NCBI GenBank assembly: GCA_033816765.1
Contig: CM066290.1
Location: forward strand, 310,001-374,000
DNA from: Nothopassalora personata
Taxonomy: Eukaryota; Ascomycota; Dothideomycetes; Mycosphaerellales; Mycosphaerellaceae
Direction of reading: 5' to 3'
DNA length: 64,000 nucleotides
The notes under the pieces are model-generated. The model had not been told where the DNA came from. It did no database searches and saw only the letters and a list, made by a program, of their open reading frames with translations. The position numbers were made by a program, and so were the translations under genes. This document shows, in pieces, positions 51,415 to 62,189 of the stretch. The number at the start of each line of letters is the position of its first letter. The stretch's first letter is position 1.

Positions 51415-51818
51415 GCCTTACGGCCCTAATAATAGTATACTTAAGATAGTTATAGGACCTAAAGATTCTATCGGCATTGTCTTCTCCGTTACTGTCTAGG
51501 TATTTCCTAAGGAATAGTTTAACCTAATGCTATGCTCGTCCTCTTAAAAAGGTAGTAGTAAAGATAGGCTTAAGGTTCTTAGGCATAGAGTTAAATAAGA
51601 AGTATATGTCTATCTAAGAGACCTAAGTGTCGAACTTGTCTCGGTCGCTATAGTAGTATTCTAGCTTACTAACCTTAAGGGTGTCGTTACCTATATAAGT
51701 AGCTAAGGCATTAATAGCATCATTTACGGTCTAAGGTCGTTAGGCTCTACTCGCTTTACTAGGGGCGGGTGTTCCCCGTTTACTCTATCGGTCTCCTATC
51801 GTAGAGGGCGTTTAAAGC
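51415..51818 (-). pseudogene. gag 5' part of element H, RIP-broken
   Basis: Closely parallels the start of element A gag (22.6-23.0 kb), directly upstream on the RNA strand of C1's insertion point. C1 inserted into this gag; its remainder is not in the window. Confidence 0.65.
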
Positions 51819-52181
51819 TATTAGGTTTAGTATAACCTAATAATATTACAAGTGAAGAAGATAAGCTTAATTGGGTTTGTTCTCGGGCCGATAGGAAGTT
51901 AAGGGAGAGTAATAAAGTAGTAGCTGTCTTATCTTATAAAGACTAAGCAGTAGTAAGGTAGAGGTTAGGTTATAGTATATTCTAAACAGTAATATTAAAC
52001 AGTAAGTTAAACGCATTAAAACCATAAGGGTTTCTTAGCGTTCCTAAATATAAAGGAGATTCGTAGATCTCGGTAATTGGTCTAATTAGTCTAAGCATAA
52101 GCAGTCTAATTAGTCTAAGCATAAGTAGTCTAATCGCTCTAAGTCTAAGCGCTTAGGTAGGATAAGTTACGTGTTCGTCTT
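51819..52181 (-). repeat. 5' LTR of element H, cut by B insertion
   Basis: Starts TATTAGG after the same leader as element A (GCGTTTAAAGC). The right half contains a 24-bp tandem repeat (TCTAATTAGTCTAAGCATAAG). It stops at GTGTTCGTCTT where B+ begins. The missing 41 bp is found in inverted orientation at 60912-60952, separated from it by the B rearrangement. Confidence 0.8.
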
Positions 52182-52596
52182 TATTACGGTTCTAATCTAG
52201 GGCTGAAGGAAGCTAACTAATTAGACCTCTATAATTGGTAGGCGCTTCTACCCGAGAAGTGCTCTCTTACCCGCAGGAATAAAACTAAGGAACCGAGAGA
52301 GCAACTAAAGTGATCTCCTTAATCTCGTTAATCTCGGTAATCTCGAGAGAGTATAGAGAGCATAGAGAGCATAGAGAGCACGGAGAGTAAACGCTCTATC
52401 TCCTTTGTATTTAGGAACGCTAGAAACCCTTATGGTTCTAATACGTTTAACTTATGTTACTATCTTACTAATTGGAATATAACTCTTATTCCTATTATTT
52501 ATCTTCGCTTAGCTTACTTTAGCCTCTCTAAAGAATACCGCCACGTGACTTAACTTATCTCTCTTTTAAGACTAGCCCTAGAACGAGACAATAATA
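52182..52596 (+). repeat. 5' LTR of B+ (same subtype as the B- LTR)
   Basis: 415 bp, TATTACGG to GACAATAATA, matching the reverse complement of 60958-61366 throughout. Contains a short GAGAGCATA tandem array. Preceded by GTCTT. Confidence 0.88.
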
Positions 52597-52649
52597 CTTT
52601 AAACGCCCTTAGGATGAGCGCTACTTAAGCAGCTAGTAGGGGAACACCC

Positions 52650-53760
52650 GCCCCTAGCGAAGTAGGAAGCATCCGCCGTGCGCTACTATAATAGACTACT
52701 ACGAAGGACGATAAGTCTAATAACGATAACGAGCCTACTCTAAGGAAGAACGACGTTAAGGCTACTAAGCTAGACCTCTTCCACGGAGACAGAGCTAAGT
52801 TCGACGACTAGATTAACTAGATAGATATGTATCTTATGTTCAACCTAGTCGATGCTAATAAAAGAACTATCTTCGCTATTACGTACCTTCGCGGAAGTGC
52901 GTAGAACTAGATCAAACCTTACCTTAAGGAATACCTTAAAGGTATAGGACGATTAGACCCTACCGGAATGTTTAGGAGCTACACCCTCTTTAAAGATAAG
53001 ATGAAGTTAATCTTTAGAACCTCGAACGAAGTCTAATAGGCTATACGAATCATTTAATACCTAAAGCAGAAGACGTCTACTTTAGAGTATGCCGCTAAAT
53101 TCAAAGAATACGGACAAATTACTAGATGGGACTAGACGGCGTTAATAACTATGTTCCGACGTAGACTTAAAGACTCTGTTAAGGACGAGTTAATAAGACA
53201 CGGAGGACAGATTACTAACCTCGAAGAGCTAATAAAAGCGTCGATTAACATCGATAACTAGCTCTAGGAACGACACTAGGAGAAGAAATACGACTCTAAA
53301 GTAGGAGGAATAGTAGGATACGCTCCGGACCGTAGACCCTTAGGAGGATTTGTTACGAAGGGAGAATTCTTACGATAAAGCCAACCCTACTATAGACCAT
53401 AGCTAATAGAACTAGACGTTACCTAACGAGGACGAAGGATCGATAAGAGTAGGGGCTACGGAAAGAAGCCCTTTAAAGGAAAAGGAAAACTTATATACTA
53501 TACCTATAGTAAGGAAGGTTACATAGCGCGGAATTGCCGCGGTAAGAATATAGTGCGCCGCGAGCAGTTTAATATAATGCAACCCCGAACTAGTAAATCT
53601 AAGAGTAGCGTTAGATCTCGAGGAGATACCGACTATACTCGGAGAGTAGAGGAGAGAGCTAGTAATAGAAGTACGACGCCTCTCCTAGACCCCTTAGAAG
53701 GACGAGGAGGATACTATAGGTAGCAAATAGTAGTCATTCCATTTAATACGAAGAACTAAC
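52650..53760 (+). pseudogene. gag of B+, RIP-broken
   Basis: Starts just inside the LTR. Capsid-like sequence around 52.8-53.3 kb and a zinc knuckle at about 53.49-53.54 kb (YYTYSKEGYIARNC), in which the first two Cys and the His are tyrosine and the final Cys remains. The leader after the LTR (CTTTAAACGCC) is near-complementary to GCGTTCAA in the LTR (59017-59024). Confidence 0.72.
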
Positions 53761-56700
53761 TACGACAGTTTAACATAATAACACGAAGAGTCGACTACGA
53801 GACCGAATCTAAGTCTCGAAATGGTTATAGAAGCCTTCATTAGCGATTCTGTTACTAAGACTCGTGTCAAATCTACTACGCCGCGAAGTTAGGCGTAGGG
53901 TATTAGCCTTAGCAACTACGAGGAACCCTAGGAGCGACGCATAGGCAAGACGCTACGCTCCGAGAAGTGGATATCGATAAATCCTACTTTAACGAAGATG
54001 GAAGCGATAAAGAAAATTAGGACCTAGGATAGAACGGATTATAGTTACTAGAACTATAGGAAGAAAGTTAAGAAACTACCGGGCTAGATACTATCGAGGA
54101 AGAACAGGATCCGGAAGAATTAAGCGAAGAAGATTCCTCCGAAGGAGAAGAGAGCGACACTAACGACGATAACGAACAACTTACCTTTACGGTAGATGCA
54201 CCTAAAAAACTGTACGACATAATTATCTACCTATAAAGAAGGCACGAGGAATTCCTACCTAAGATAGGTAGACGAAGGAGGCTACATTCTATTAAGTTTA
54301 ACAAGACACTCGACACCCTACTAGGCATAGCCTAGGGATACCCACTTATAGAAACAACCGAGAATCTAGCAACTACCGTTATAGAACGACTACCGATAGG
54401 AAGCCGAATAATAGAAACCGGATATCTTATACCGTTAGGAACATTTATATCGAATAAATTACGTAACATAGTGCAGTACGTACGCGCACTCTACTTAGAA
54501 TCGTAGAAGATCTAGGAACGCAATAGACTATAAGTGTAGACATAGGGTAACGAGCTATAGGTTCTAGCCGAAGCCTCTAGGCACGAAGCATAGCGAACTA
54601 TATACTATTTGGGAAAAGGATTAGCTCCCTAGGAATAAGCGACCGGAGGGAGTTATACAATACTTAGGCTTACGCATCGACATTAAACACAGTTTTCTAG
54701 ACATAAGCAATCGTTAACGGACATAAGACTAGTGTTATAATCAACTTAGGAGCAGCGGGGAACTTTATCTCCGAGTCTTTTATAAGAAGAAACGGGTTAG
54801 CTACCCTAAAGAAGAAATAGGGTTACGAGTTAATCGCGGTAAACGGATTATCGTTACCTAGCGTAGAATAGGAGACGATACTATTACTACTAGCTATCTA
54901 ATAGCACTACGAGAATATTACCTTAGATGTTACTAATATAGCTAGTTATAACATAGTATTAGGTATACCTTAGTTAAGAAAGCACAATCTAGTAATCGAC
55001 TAGAGAAGAGGAGTACTTACATTTAGGGAATGCGATTGCGTTATCGACATTCAGCCTACGTAGTAGTAGCGTTCACTAGTAGATAAGGCAAGGAAATAGC
55101 TAAACGAGATATAGCTTACGCCGAATAGAAGGATAGAAGAACTACCTTCGACCGGGATAGACACTAGCGTAGGGCCGCCGGGTTACGAAGTTACTAGAAG
55201 TGATAGAAGTAACGCACTATCGAAGAATACTAACATCTTAGAGTTAAGTATTCCTAAGGAGTATCGTAAGTAGTCGCGACTCTTTAAAGAGGAAAGAGGT
55301 AAAACCGCCTTACTTAAGCACCGCCTATAGGATCATAAGATTAACATTTAGCTAGGGAAAGAGCCTCTATAGGGACCCCTATATTAAATGTCTAAGAAGG
55401 AGCTGTAGACCCTACGAGAATAGCTAAAGGAGAAGCTAGCTAAAGGATAGATAAGAAGATCCACCTTAAGTGTAGGAACTCTATATATGTTCGTTCTAAA
55501 AGCAAACGGGAAGTTACGACTCGTATAAGACTATAGGAAGTTAAACGAGATTACGATTAAGAACCGATACCCGCTACCTAACATCGAAGAAGCATAAGAT
55601 AGATTAACCGGATCGGACTAGTACACGAAGATTAACCTACGAGATGCCTTCTATGCTATACGAATAGTAGAAGGAGAAGAATGGAAAACCGCTTTTAGAA
55701 TAAGATCCGGACTCTACAAATTCTTAGTTATGCTAATAGGATTAACTAACGCACCCGCATCCTACTAGGACCTTGTTAACGAAACACTTAGAGACCTACT
55801 CGACGTATACGTTATCGCCTACATAGACGACATACTAGTCTATACGAAAGGATCCCTATAGGAACACATAAGATAAGTCTAAGACGTCTTCGAACGACTT
55901 ACGCAATTAGGATTTAAGACGGCACCCGAGAAATGCGAATTCTATAAGAAAGAAGTTAAATTCTTAGGCTTCATTATTAGCACTATAGGGATAACGATCG
56001 ACCCTACGAAGACACAGTCAATTAGAGAATAGCTAGAACTAAAGACAGTTAAGGATGTATAATCATTCCTTAGACTAGCGAACTATAACCGGAAATTCAT
56101 TAAGGACTACGCGAAAACGGCAGTACTAATAACGATGCTTACGAGAAAAGACGTTACTTAGAAATAGGGGAAGGAACAGATTAAAGCGTTTAAGAAACTT
56201 AAGGAACAATGCGCTTCAGCCCCTACGCTTCGACTATTCAATAGTAGTAAGGAAGTCCACATCGAGACCGATGCGTCTAATATAGCAATAGGCGCATATC
56301 TAACATAGACATACGATAGGTAGAGACACCTAGTAGCCTATTACTCCCGGAAAATAACTATAGCGGAACAGAACTACGACATCTATAATAAAGAGCTTCT
56401 AGCTATTATTGCTACTATATAACATTAGAGAGTATATGTCGAGGGCCTACCGAAGTTAACGATTCTTTCTAACTATAAGAATCTTACGTACTTTACGACG
56501 ACGAAAGAACTTACCCGAAGGTAAGCCCGCTAGTCGGAGCTACTAGGATAGTATAAGTTCGAAATTAAATATACTCTAGGACGAGAGAATAGCCGCGCCA
56601 ACGCGCTAAGCCGAAGAAGCGACTATATAGAAGGAAGGGAACTAGTGTAACATAAAATATTAAAGACAAACCCCGACGGAAGTCTTAGTACTAACATAAG

Positions 56701-58035
56701 AGAATTTAACAACATCGTACAGATATTAGGCGACAGGGACGAACAATTCCCTATATCGTAAGGAAAATACTAAGTACCTAAGGATCGAGAAGAAGAATGC
56801 ATACGATAATATTACGACGGACTAACTTATAGACACCCTAGAACTTTAAAAACAATGGACCTAATATAACGTAGTTTCTCATTTCCATAGATAAGACTTA
56901 AGATGTTATGCTACATTAAACAATACGTACACTACTAACGAAACAAGGCTACGAGACATGCAAAATACGGTTACCTACAGTTTAGGACACTACCGACGAA
57001 ACCATAGGACGAAGTTATAATAGACTTTATTACGAAACTCCTACCGTTAAAGGATTAAGTTACGAAACAACTATACGACATAATACTAGTTATAGTTAAT
57101 AGACTTACGAAGTATGCACACTTCATTCCTACATTAGAGACATACAATGTAGAGTAGCTCGGATACCTCGTACTAGATAGACTTATCCGATACTACGGAT
57201 TTTCCTAAGCGTTTATAACGGACAGAGATAAGCTATTCACATTAAATTACTAGAAGACGCTTATAGGAACGATCGGAATTAAACATAAGCTATTAATAGG
57301 ATATTATCCGGAAATAGACGGATAAACCAAAAGAATAAATTAAACGCTAGAACAATACCTACGACATTACATTAATTATGCATAAGATAACTAGGTTTCA
57401 TTACTACTAATAGCGCAGATTGCACTAAACAATCATAAATTAGAGACAACTTTAACGACGCCATTTTATGCGAACTTTAGTAAAGATCCTAACCTATTTA
57501 GAACACTAGATCCTACCTACAAGCCGAAAGAGCGATCGTAACGACGGATACTCTTAAGAAAGTGCATAAAGAAACACGTAAGGCGATCGAAGATGCATAA
57601 CAAAAACTGTCTTAATAACGGTAGGACATAAGAAAAATAGCACCTCTACTAAAAGAGGGGGATAAGGTCTATCTCCTTATAAAAAACTTAAGAATAAGAA
57701 GATAGACTAAGAAACTAGATTACGTTAAGGTCGGACCATTTTTCATTAATAAAGTTATAGGACTAGTTAACTACCGCCTACGACTACTACTAGACGTAAA
57801 AATCTACCTAGTCTTCTATATCTCTAAGTTAGAACCCGTAGACGCCGAAACACCCTTCTAGGAAAGCTTCTATTTCGAACCGGAAGCAGAAAACGAATTC
57901 GAAGTCGAAAGAATCCTAGATAAGAAAGGTTAGCGATACCTTGTTAAATGGAAAGGATACGACGAATTAGAAAATACCTAGGAACTAAAAGAAAATCTAC
58001 ACAACTGTTAGTTAAAGATCCGACAATACTAAAAA
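53760..58035 (+). pseudogene. pol of B+, RIP-broken
   Basis: Protease near 54.7-55.0 kb; RT from about 55.36 kb with YIDDILVYT near 55.82 kb; RNase H near 56.26-56.5 kb (ETDASN, then YDIYNKELLAII); integrase at about 56.8-57.5 kb; chromodomain at 57.90-58.0 kb (EVERILDKK, then YLVKWKGYDELENT). Stops are mostly TAG. Closely related to pol of element A. Confidence 0.82.
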
Positions 58036-58082
58036 CGGGTCCGCCGAGATAACTAATAACAATCGATCTTACGGCCGACGAG

Positions 58083-58156
58083 CGACTAGGGTAGGAATCG
58101 AACCTACGACCTTAAGAGTATAGATAGCTTACGCTCTACTACTAAGCTACCTAGCC
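58083..58156 (-). ncRNA. tRNA-like sequence in B+ (probable pseudo-tRNA)
   Basis: On the minus strand: 7-bp acceptor stem (GGCTAGG with CCTAGTC, one G-U), D arm, 5-bp T stem (GTAGG with CCTAC) and loop TTCGATT. The B-box consensus GGTTCGATTCC is exact and the A-box-like TAGCTTAGTAG is close. The anticodon arm is abnormal (4 bp and 11-nt loop), so it is not a normal tRNA. It lies between pol and the antisense ORF and points in the same direction as that ORF's opposite neighbour, antisense to pol. A T5 run lies about 60 bp downstream. Similar to tRNA-Lys in the AAGGTCGT segment and T arm. Confidence 0.65.
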
Positions 58157-58252
58157 GATTAATAAGAACAGGGACATAACTTATAAATAAGTACCCTAAT
58201 AAGTTTCTACCCCTAGGGACTCGCCCTAAGGCTCCGCTCTAGAAAGCGCCGC

Positions 58253-58735
58253 CTAGTTATTTACGGGCATCTCTAGGATATCCGAGAAGGAGACTAGCGA
58301 AGGCGATACCTCTACCCCCGACGCCCGCTTAAGAGACGCTAGCTCCTCGCGCGCCTCTTCCTCCTCGAGCTCCTCTAACTCCTTAGCGACGGCATCGTCG
58401 GTACGACGCTTAGCTAATCGTAGCTGTTTCCGAAGACGGATCTTACGTATCTTTAGCCGCACCTCCTCCTCTTTAATTCTCTTAAGCTCTAGCTTAAGCT
58501 TATCGCGCGAATCGCGAAGACGTTCCTACTCCGGACGAGAAAGACGCACATCGTAATCTTTATAGCCTTTTCGAATGTAGGCCGAACACTTCCTAGACCG
58601 AGAACCTACGATACACTTTACTACTGCGCCCGAGGATCGAGACTTCTAACAATTCGTGCATAGAGCTATTTCGATACCGGAAATTTTAGTATCTAGAGTA
58701 AGTCGATAACGGCGTTTATAGGAGGAAGAAGACAT
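58253..58735 (-). pseudogene. Antisense accessory ORF of B+, zinc-cluster-like
   Basis: About 160 codons from ATG (complement of 58733-58735), with only two internal TAG stops. Begins with four serines after Met. Cysteine cluster CTNC, then C after 11 residues, then C after 7 and a C-x2-Y that was probably C-x2-C. A long highly charged coiled coil follows (Lys/Arg/Glu-rich, from about residue 75), with an acidic end. Runs opposite to pol, just before the 3' LTR. The best preserved of these accessory ORFs, but of a different subtype from that in B-. Confidence 0.68.
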
Positions 58736-58808
58736 AGTTAACTATTACTATAAGAAATGATGACGGCTTAAGAAGCTTCGGGACGAAGCTAGGCTAAGAA
58801 GGGGATAG

Positions 58809-59170
58809 TGTTACGGAATAATTCCTAGGGACCCTAGAATTATAACGACGAGACAAAACACGTGACTTATCCTACCTAAGCGCTTAGACTTGGAGCGATT
58901 AGACTGCTTATGCTTAGACTAATTAGACTGCTTATGCTTAGACTAATTAGACTAATTACCGAGATCTACGAATCTCCTTTATATTTAGGAACGCTAGAAA
59001 CCCTTATGGTTCTAATGCGTTCAACTTATGTTACTATCTTACTAATTGGAATATAACTCTTATTCCTATTATTTATCTTCGCTTAGCTTACTTTAGCCTC
59101 TCTAAAGAATACCGCTACGTAATTTAACTTATCTCTCTTTTGAGACTAGCCCTAGAACGAGACAATAACA
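58809..59170 (+). repeat. 3' LTR of B+ (different subtype)
   Basis: 362 bp, TGTTACGGAATAATT to GACAATAACA, preceded by AGAAGGGGATAG. Its U3 matches the H LTR (reverse complement) rather than the 5' LTR of this copy, including the 24-bp tandem repeat. Followed by TCCTC. Confidence 0.86.
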
Positions 59171-60911
59171 TCCTCTAGGGGATATATATAAGTTAAGAGG
59201 ATTAATTAGACCTAGACCTAAAACCCTAGACTCTGAGGATATCTATAGTATAATCTATTAGAATAAGAAACCGAGGTACGACGAAGAACTAGTATACTCG
59301 ATTCTTACTATTAAAAGGATTAAAGTCTTATCTACGCTCTTAAAGGGACCTTAAGAGAGTAATACCTTAATTACATCGTCTAAAGCAACTAGAATAGGGA
59401 ATATACTACCCCCTAAACTAAAGCGATAGAAGGACCTTAGTATATACCCTTATAGGAAAGTATTTAGGGCAGTAAGTATCGAAGAATTCAAGAAGCAATT
59501 TACGATAAATGCCCTATCTTAGTATAATAAGGTCGAAGTAGTAGGACACCCGATAACGTCGATAACCTAGGTATAGAAATACAAGCTTAACTAAAACGTA
59601 GAACTCCTAAAATACAAGGCTCGGGTATACGCTCGAGGCGATTAAAAGGACGCTATAGGGGAAACCTACGTAGTAACCCTTTATATAAGACTCTTTAGGT
59701 ATATAATAGCCCTAGTAGCCTATTTTAACCTTAATATACTATAGATAGACGCCGTAAACGCGTTTCTTAATACCCCTATACTATCGCTAGTGTATATATA
59801 TACCCCTAAAGGATTTAAGAAGGAAGGAAAACTCCTAAGGTACTATAAAGCCCTTTACGGATTTAAGGAGTCCCCTCTACTATAGTATTTAGAGCTTAAA
59901 GACACCCTTAATAACCTCGGCCTATCTAAAGTTACGGACTATCTCTTTATTAATAGGGAATTTTTAGTCCTAGTTTTCTTCTATATAGACGATATTTACT
60001 TTACTTAGCCCTTAAAATCCGAATTAAGAGCTAAGGAGCTTATTTAAGGATTAACTAATAAATACGAGATAAAGGTAATAGGACCTATTAAATAGTTCTA
60101 CGGGATTTATATTACTCGCAATCGTTAATAGCGGATCCTTAAGCTTAATTAGAAGGCCTATATTGAGAAGATTAGGCATTACTACGGTATCTTAAGGCCG
60201 GAGAAGAGAATTAAAACCCCTCTACTAGTAGGTTATATCGGCCTTAGAAATAAACTTTAGGCTACTACGGAAGAAATTAACGTTTATAGGTCCTAAGTAG
60301 GATCGGTAAACTTTATAGTAGTAGAGACGCGCCCTAATATATCCTTTTTAGTCTCTCTACTCTCTTAGCACCTAACTAACTATAAGGACCGTTAGGCTAT
60401 AAGGGAATATCGTAATATATAGTACGCCTACGATCTTCTAATCGTAGATAAACTAAAGCTTACTTTCTTCTATAGACGCTATACGCGTCTCCTAGTATAC
60501 GTATACGCGTTACGTACGGTATACTAAGCCGGGTATAGCCGTATTATATATAAGGGTTAGCTATAGGCTACCCTTATACTAACCCTATAAAAGAGGCTCT
60601 TAGGGTAGTAAGACACTTAATTTAATACCTTCTCTATACTACGGATTATTCGATTAAGTACTACGGCCTACCTAAACCTTCGGACTTAACGCTACTAGAA
60701 TTCTATAGGGCCTCGGATGCCTTATCTACTAACGATAAGGAAACTCGTAGATTAAGTAAGGCCTTTGTATTTTTCCTTTTTAAGGGGATTATTAACTAGA
60801 GAGCGGTTAAGTAGGGAATAGTTATAAAATTAAGCACCAAATTAGAGCTATATGCCCTTAGTTACGCCGCCTTAGAGGTATTATAGTAGGAGAGGCTTTT
60901 TAGTATAGTTA
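59171..60911 (+). pseudogene. RIP-degraded Ty1/copia RT-RNase H fragment
   Basis: Copia-type motifs in order: KARVYARGD near 59.61 kb, DAVNAFLN near 59.75 kb, YKALYGFKESPLL near 59.85 kb, YIDDI near 59.98 kb, VGSVNFIVVETRPNISF near 60.3 kb, then, after a solo LTR, the RNase H end with TRRLSKAFVFFLF and ELYALSYAALE near 60.75-60.88 kb. Both ends are cut by insertions (B at 59170, H at 60912). TAG stops are frequent. Confidence 0.82.
60398..60578 (-). repeat. Solo C-type LTR inside the copia element
   Basis: 181 bp, TATAAGGGAATATCG to ACCCTTATA, resembling the C LTRs, most closely the C1 LTR (reverse complement). Copia RNase H continues on both sides. I could not recognise a clean target duplication (TAGGC left, CTAAC right). 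Confidence 0.72.
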
Positions 60912-60957
60912 TGTTACGGAATAATTCCTATAGACCCTAGAATCATAACGATAAGAC
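60912..60957 (+). repeat. Displaced end of the H LTR plus target-site copy AAGAC
   Basis: TGTTACGGAATAATTCC onward matches the start of the 58809 LTR subtype for about 46 bp, then B- begins. AAGAC at 60953-60957 is the reverse complement of GTCTT at 52177-52181. The piece completes the interrupted LTR at 51819-52181. Confidence 0.8.
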
Positions 60958-61366
60958 TGTTATTGTCTCGTTCTAGGGCTAGTCTTAAAAGAGAGATAAG
61001 TCAAGTTACGTGGCGGTATTATTCTTTAGAGAGGCTAAAGCAAGCTAAGCGAAGATAAATGATAGAAATAAGAGTTGTATTCCAATTAGTAAGATAGTAA
61101 CATAAGTTGAACGTATTAGAACCATAAGGGTTTCTAGCGTTCCTAAATATAAAGGAGATAGAGCGTTTACTCTCCGTACTCTCTATGCTCTCTATGCTCT
61201 CTCGAGATCACCGAGATTAACGAGATTAAGGAGATCACTTTAGTTACTCTCTCGGTTCCTTAGTTTTATTCCTACGGGTGAGAGAGCACTTCTCGGGCAG
61301 AAGCGCCTACTAATTGTAGAGGTCTAATTAGTTAGCTTCCTTTAGCCCTAGATTAGAACCGTAACA
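60958..61366 (-). repeat. 3' LTR of B-
   Basis: 409 bp, TGTTATTGTCTCG to ACCGTAACA on the plus strand, same subtype as 52182-52596. Confidence 0.88.
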
Positions 61367-61441
61367 CTATCCCCCTTTTAGCCTAGCTCTATCCTAGAGC
61401 TTTATAAGTTATGTTATACTTTCTTTTCGTGTCTCGCAACG

Positions 61442-62000
61442 ATGTCTTCTTCCTCCTAATCTAAATCTACCGCTCGCCGTAAGAAGAAAGCCTAGTAGAT
61501 CTTTCGTAACGGCGATACCGCGATACGTCCGTATGATTCTTATTAAAAGGAGGGCCGTGTATATAAGGTGCACATCTCATCTAGTCGCTGTTCCGAGTGC
61601 TAGCAGCGGAATCTAAAGAGTTATAATGCGAGGGTAACCGAGGGCGAGTAGAAGCGCTTATCGCTTTAGCGGACGAAATTGTTGTAGGAACTAGATACCG
61701 CGAAGAGGATTCTTAGTAAAAGGTAGGATGCCTTAATAGAAGCGCATACAAAGGAAATGCGCCTTCGTAAGCAATTAGATGCGGTTAATTAGAAGGTTGC
61801 GGAGGGTCGTTCGTTAGAAGATCGGTTGTTACTAGACGAGGATCTAGGGGCGTAGGAGTACGCTATAGTAGACGCGGATCCTAGTACTCCTAATCTATCC
61901 TTGTCTCCTTAGACCTAGAGTGCTGTCGAAGGTCTTCCGGACGACTTCTAGCTTTCTCCTTCTAGCGAGACGGTGCCGTCGGTAGCTTAGCCGTCTCCTT
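61442..62000 (+). pseudogene. Antisense accessory ORF of B-, zinc-cluster-like, RIP-broken
   Basis: ATG at 61442 with a Ser run. The frame, broken by TAG and TAA, gives at about 61.53-61.63 kb the pattern Y-x2-Y-x6-Y-x8-C-x2-C-x7-Y; with TAC read as mutated TGC this is a six-cysteine cluster. A charged coiled-coil stretch and an acidic Ser/Pro-rich tail follow. Same place and direction relative to pol as in A, B+ and C. Confidence 0.65.
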
Positions 62001-62045
62001 CGTAAGAGTATTTATTTATAAGTTATGTCCCTATTCTTATTAATC

Positions 62046-62119
62046 GGCTAGGTAGCTCAGTGGTAGAGCGTAAGCTATCTACACTCTTAAGGTCGTGGGT
62101 TCGATTCCTACTCTAGTCG
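62046..62119 (+). ncRNA. tRNA-like sequence in B- (probable pseudo-tRNA)
   Basis: 74 nt with A-box TAGCTCAGTGG and exact B-box GGTTCGATTCC. Acceptor stem 7 bp (GGCTAGG with TCTAGTC, two G-U pairs), D stem GCTC with GAGC, T stem GTGGG with CCTAC (one G-U). The anticodon arm has only 4 bp (TAAG with CTTA) and an 11-nt loop. A T4 run follows about 55 bp downstream. Placed between pol and the antisense ORF, as in B+. Confidence 0.68.
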
Positions 62120-62189
62120 TCCGTTTACTTAAAAGTTACTATATCTTATAGTGTAGTTACTTCTAAGTAAGCGCCGTTTTAATACTCCC

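Larger units (their letters stand above)
52182..59170 (+). mobile_element. RIP-degraded Ty3/gypsy chromovirus B+, hybrid copy
   Basis: About 7.0 kb: LTR, gag, pol, tRNA-like sequence, antisense ORF, polypurine tract, LTR. The two LTRs share only their right portion (from about CTCCTTT.TATTTAGG on); the U3 parts are different subtypes (starts TATTACGGTTCTAAT versus TGTTACGGAATAATT). The flanks GTCTT and TCCTC do not match. The antisense ORF also differs in type from that of B-. The copy is therefore a recombinant of two B elements. Confidence 0.85.

Noticed and set aside
62046..62119. A functional tRNA-Lys gene
   Set aside because: Acceptor, D and T arms fit, but the anticodon arm has a 4-bp stem and an 11-nt loop, and both copies sit at the same place in a transposon; kept only as a tRNA-like sequence.
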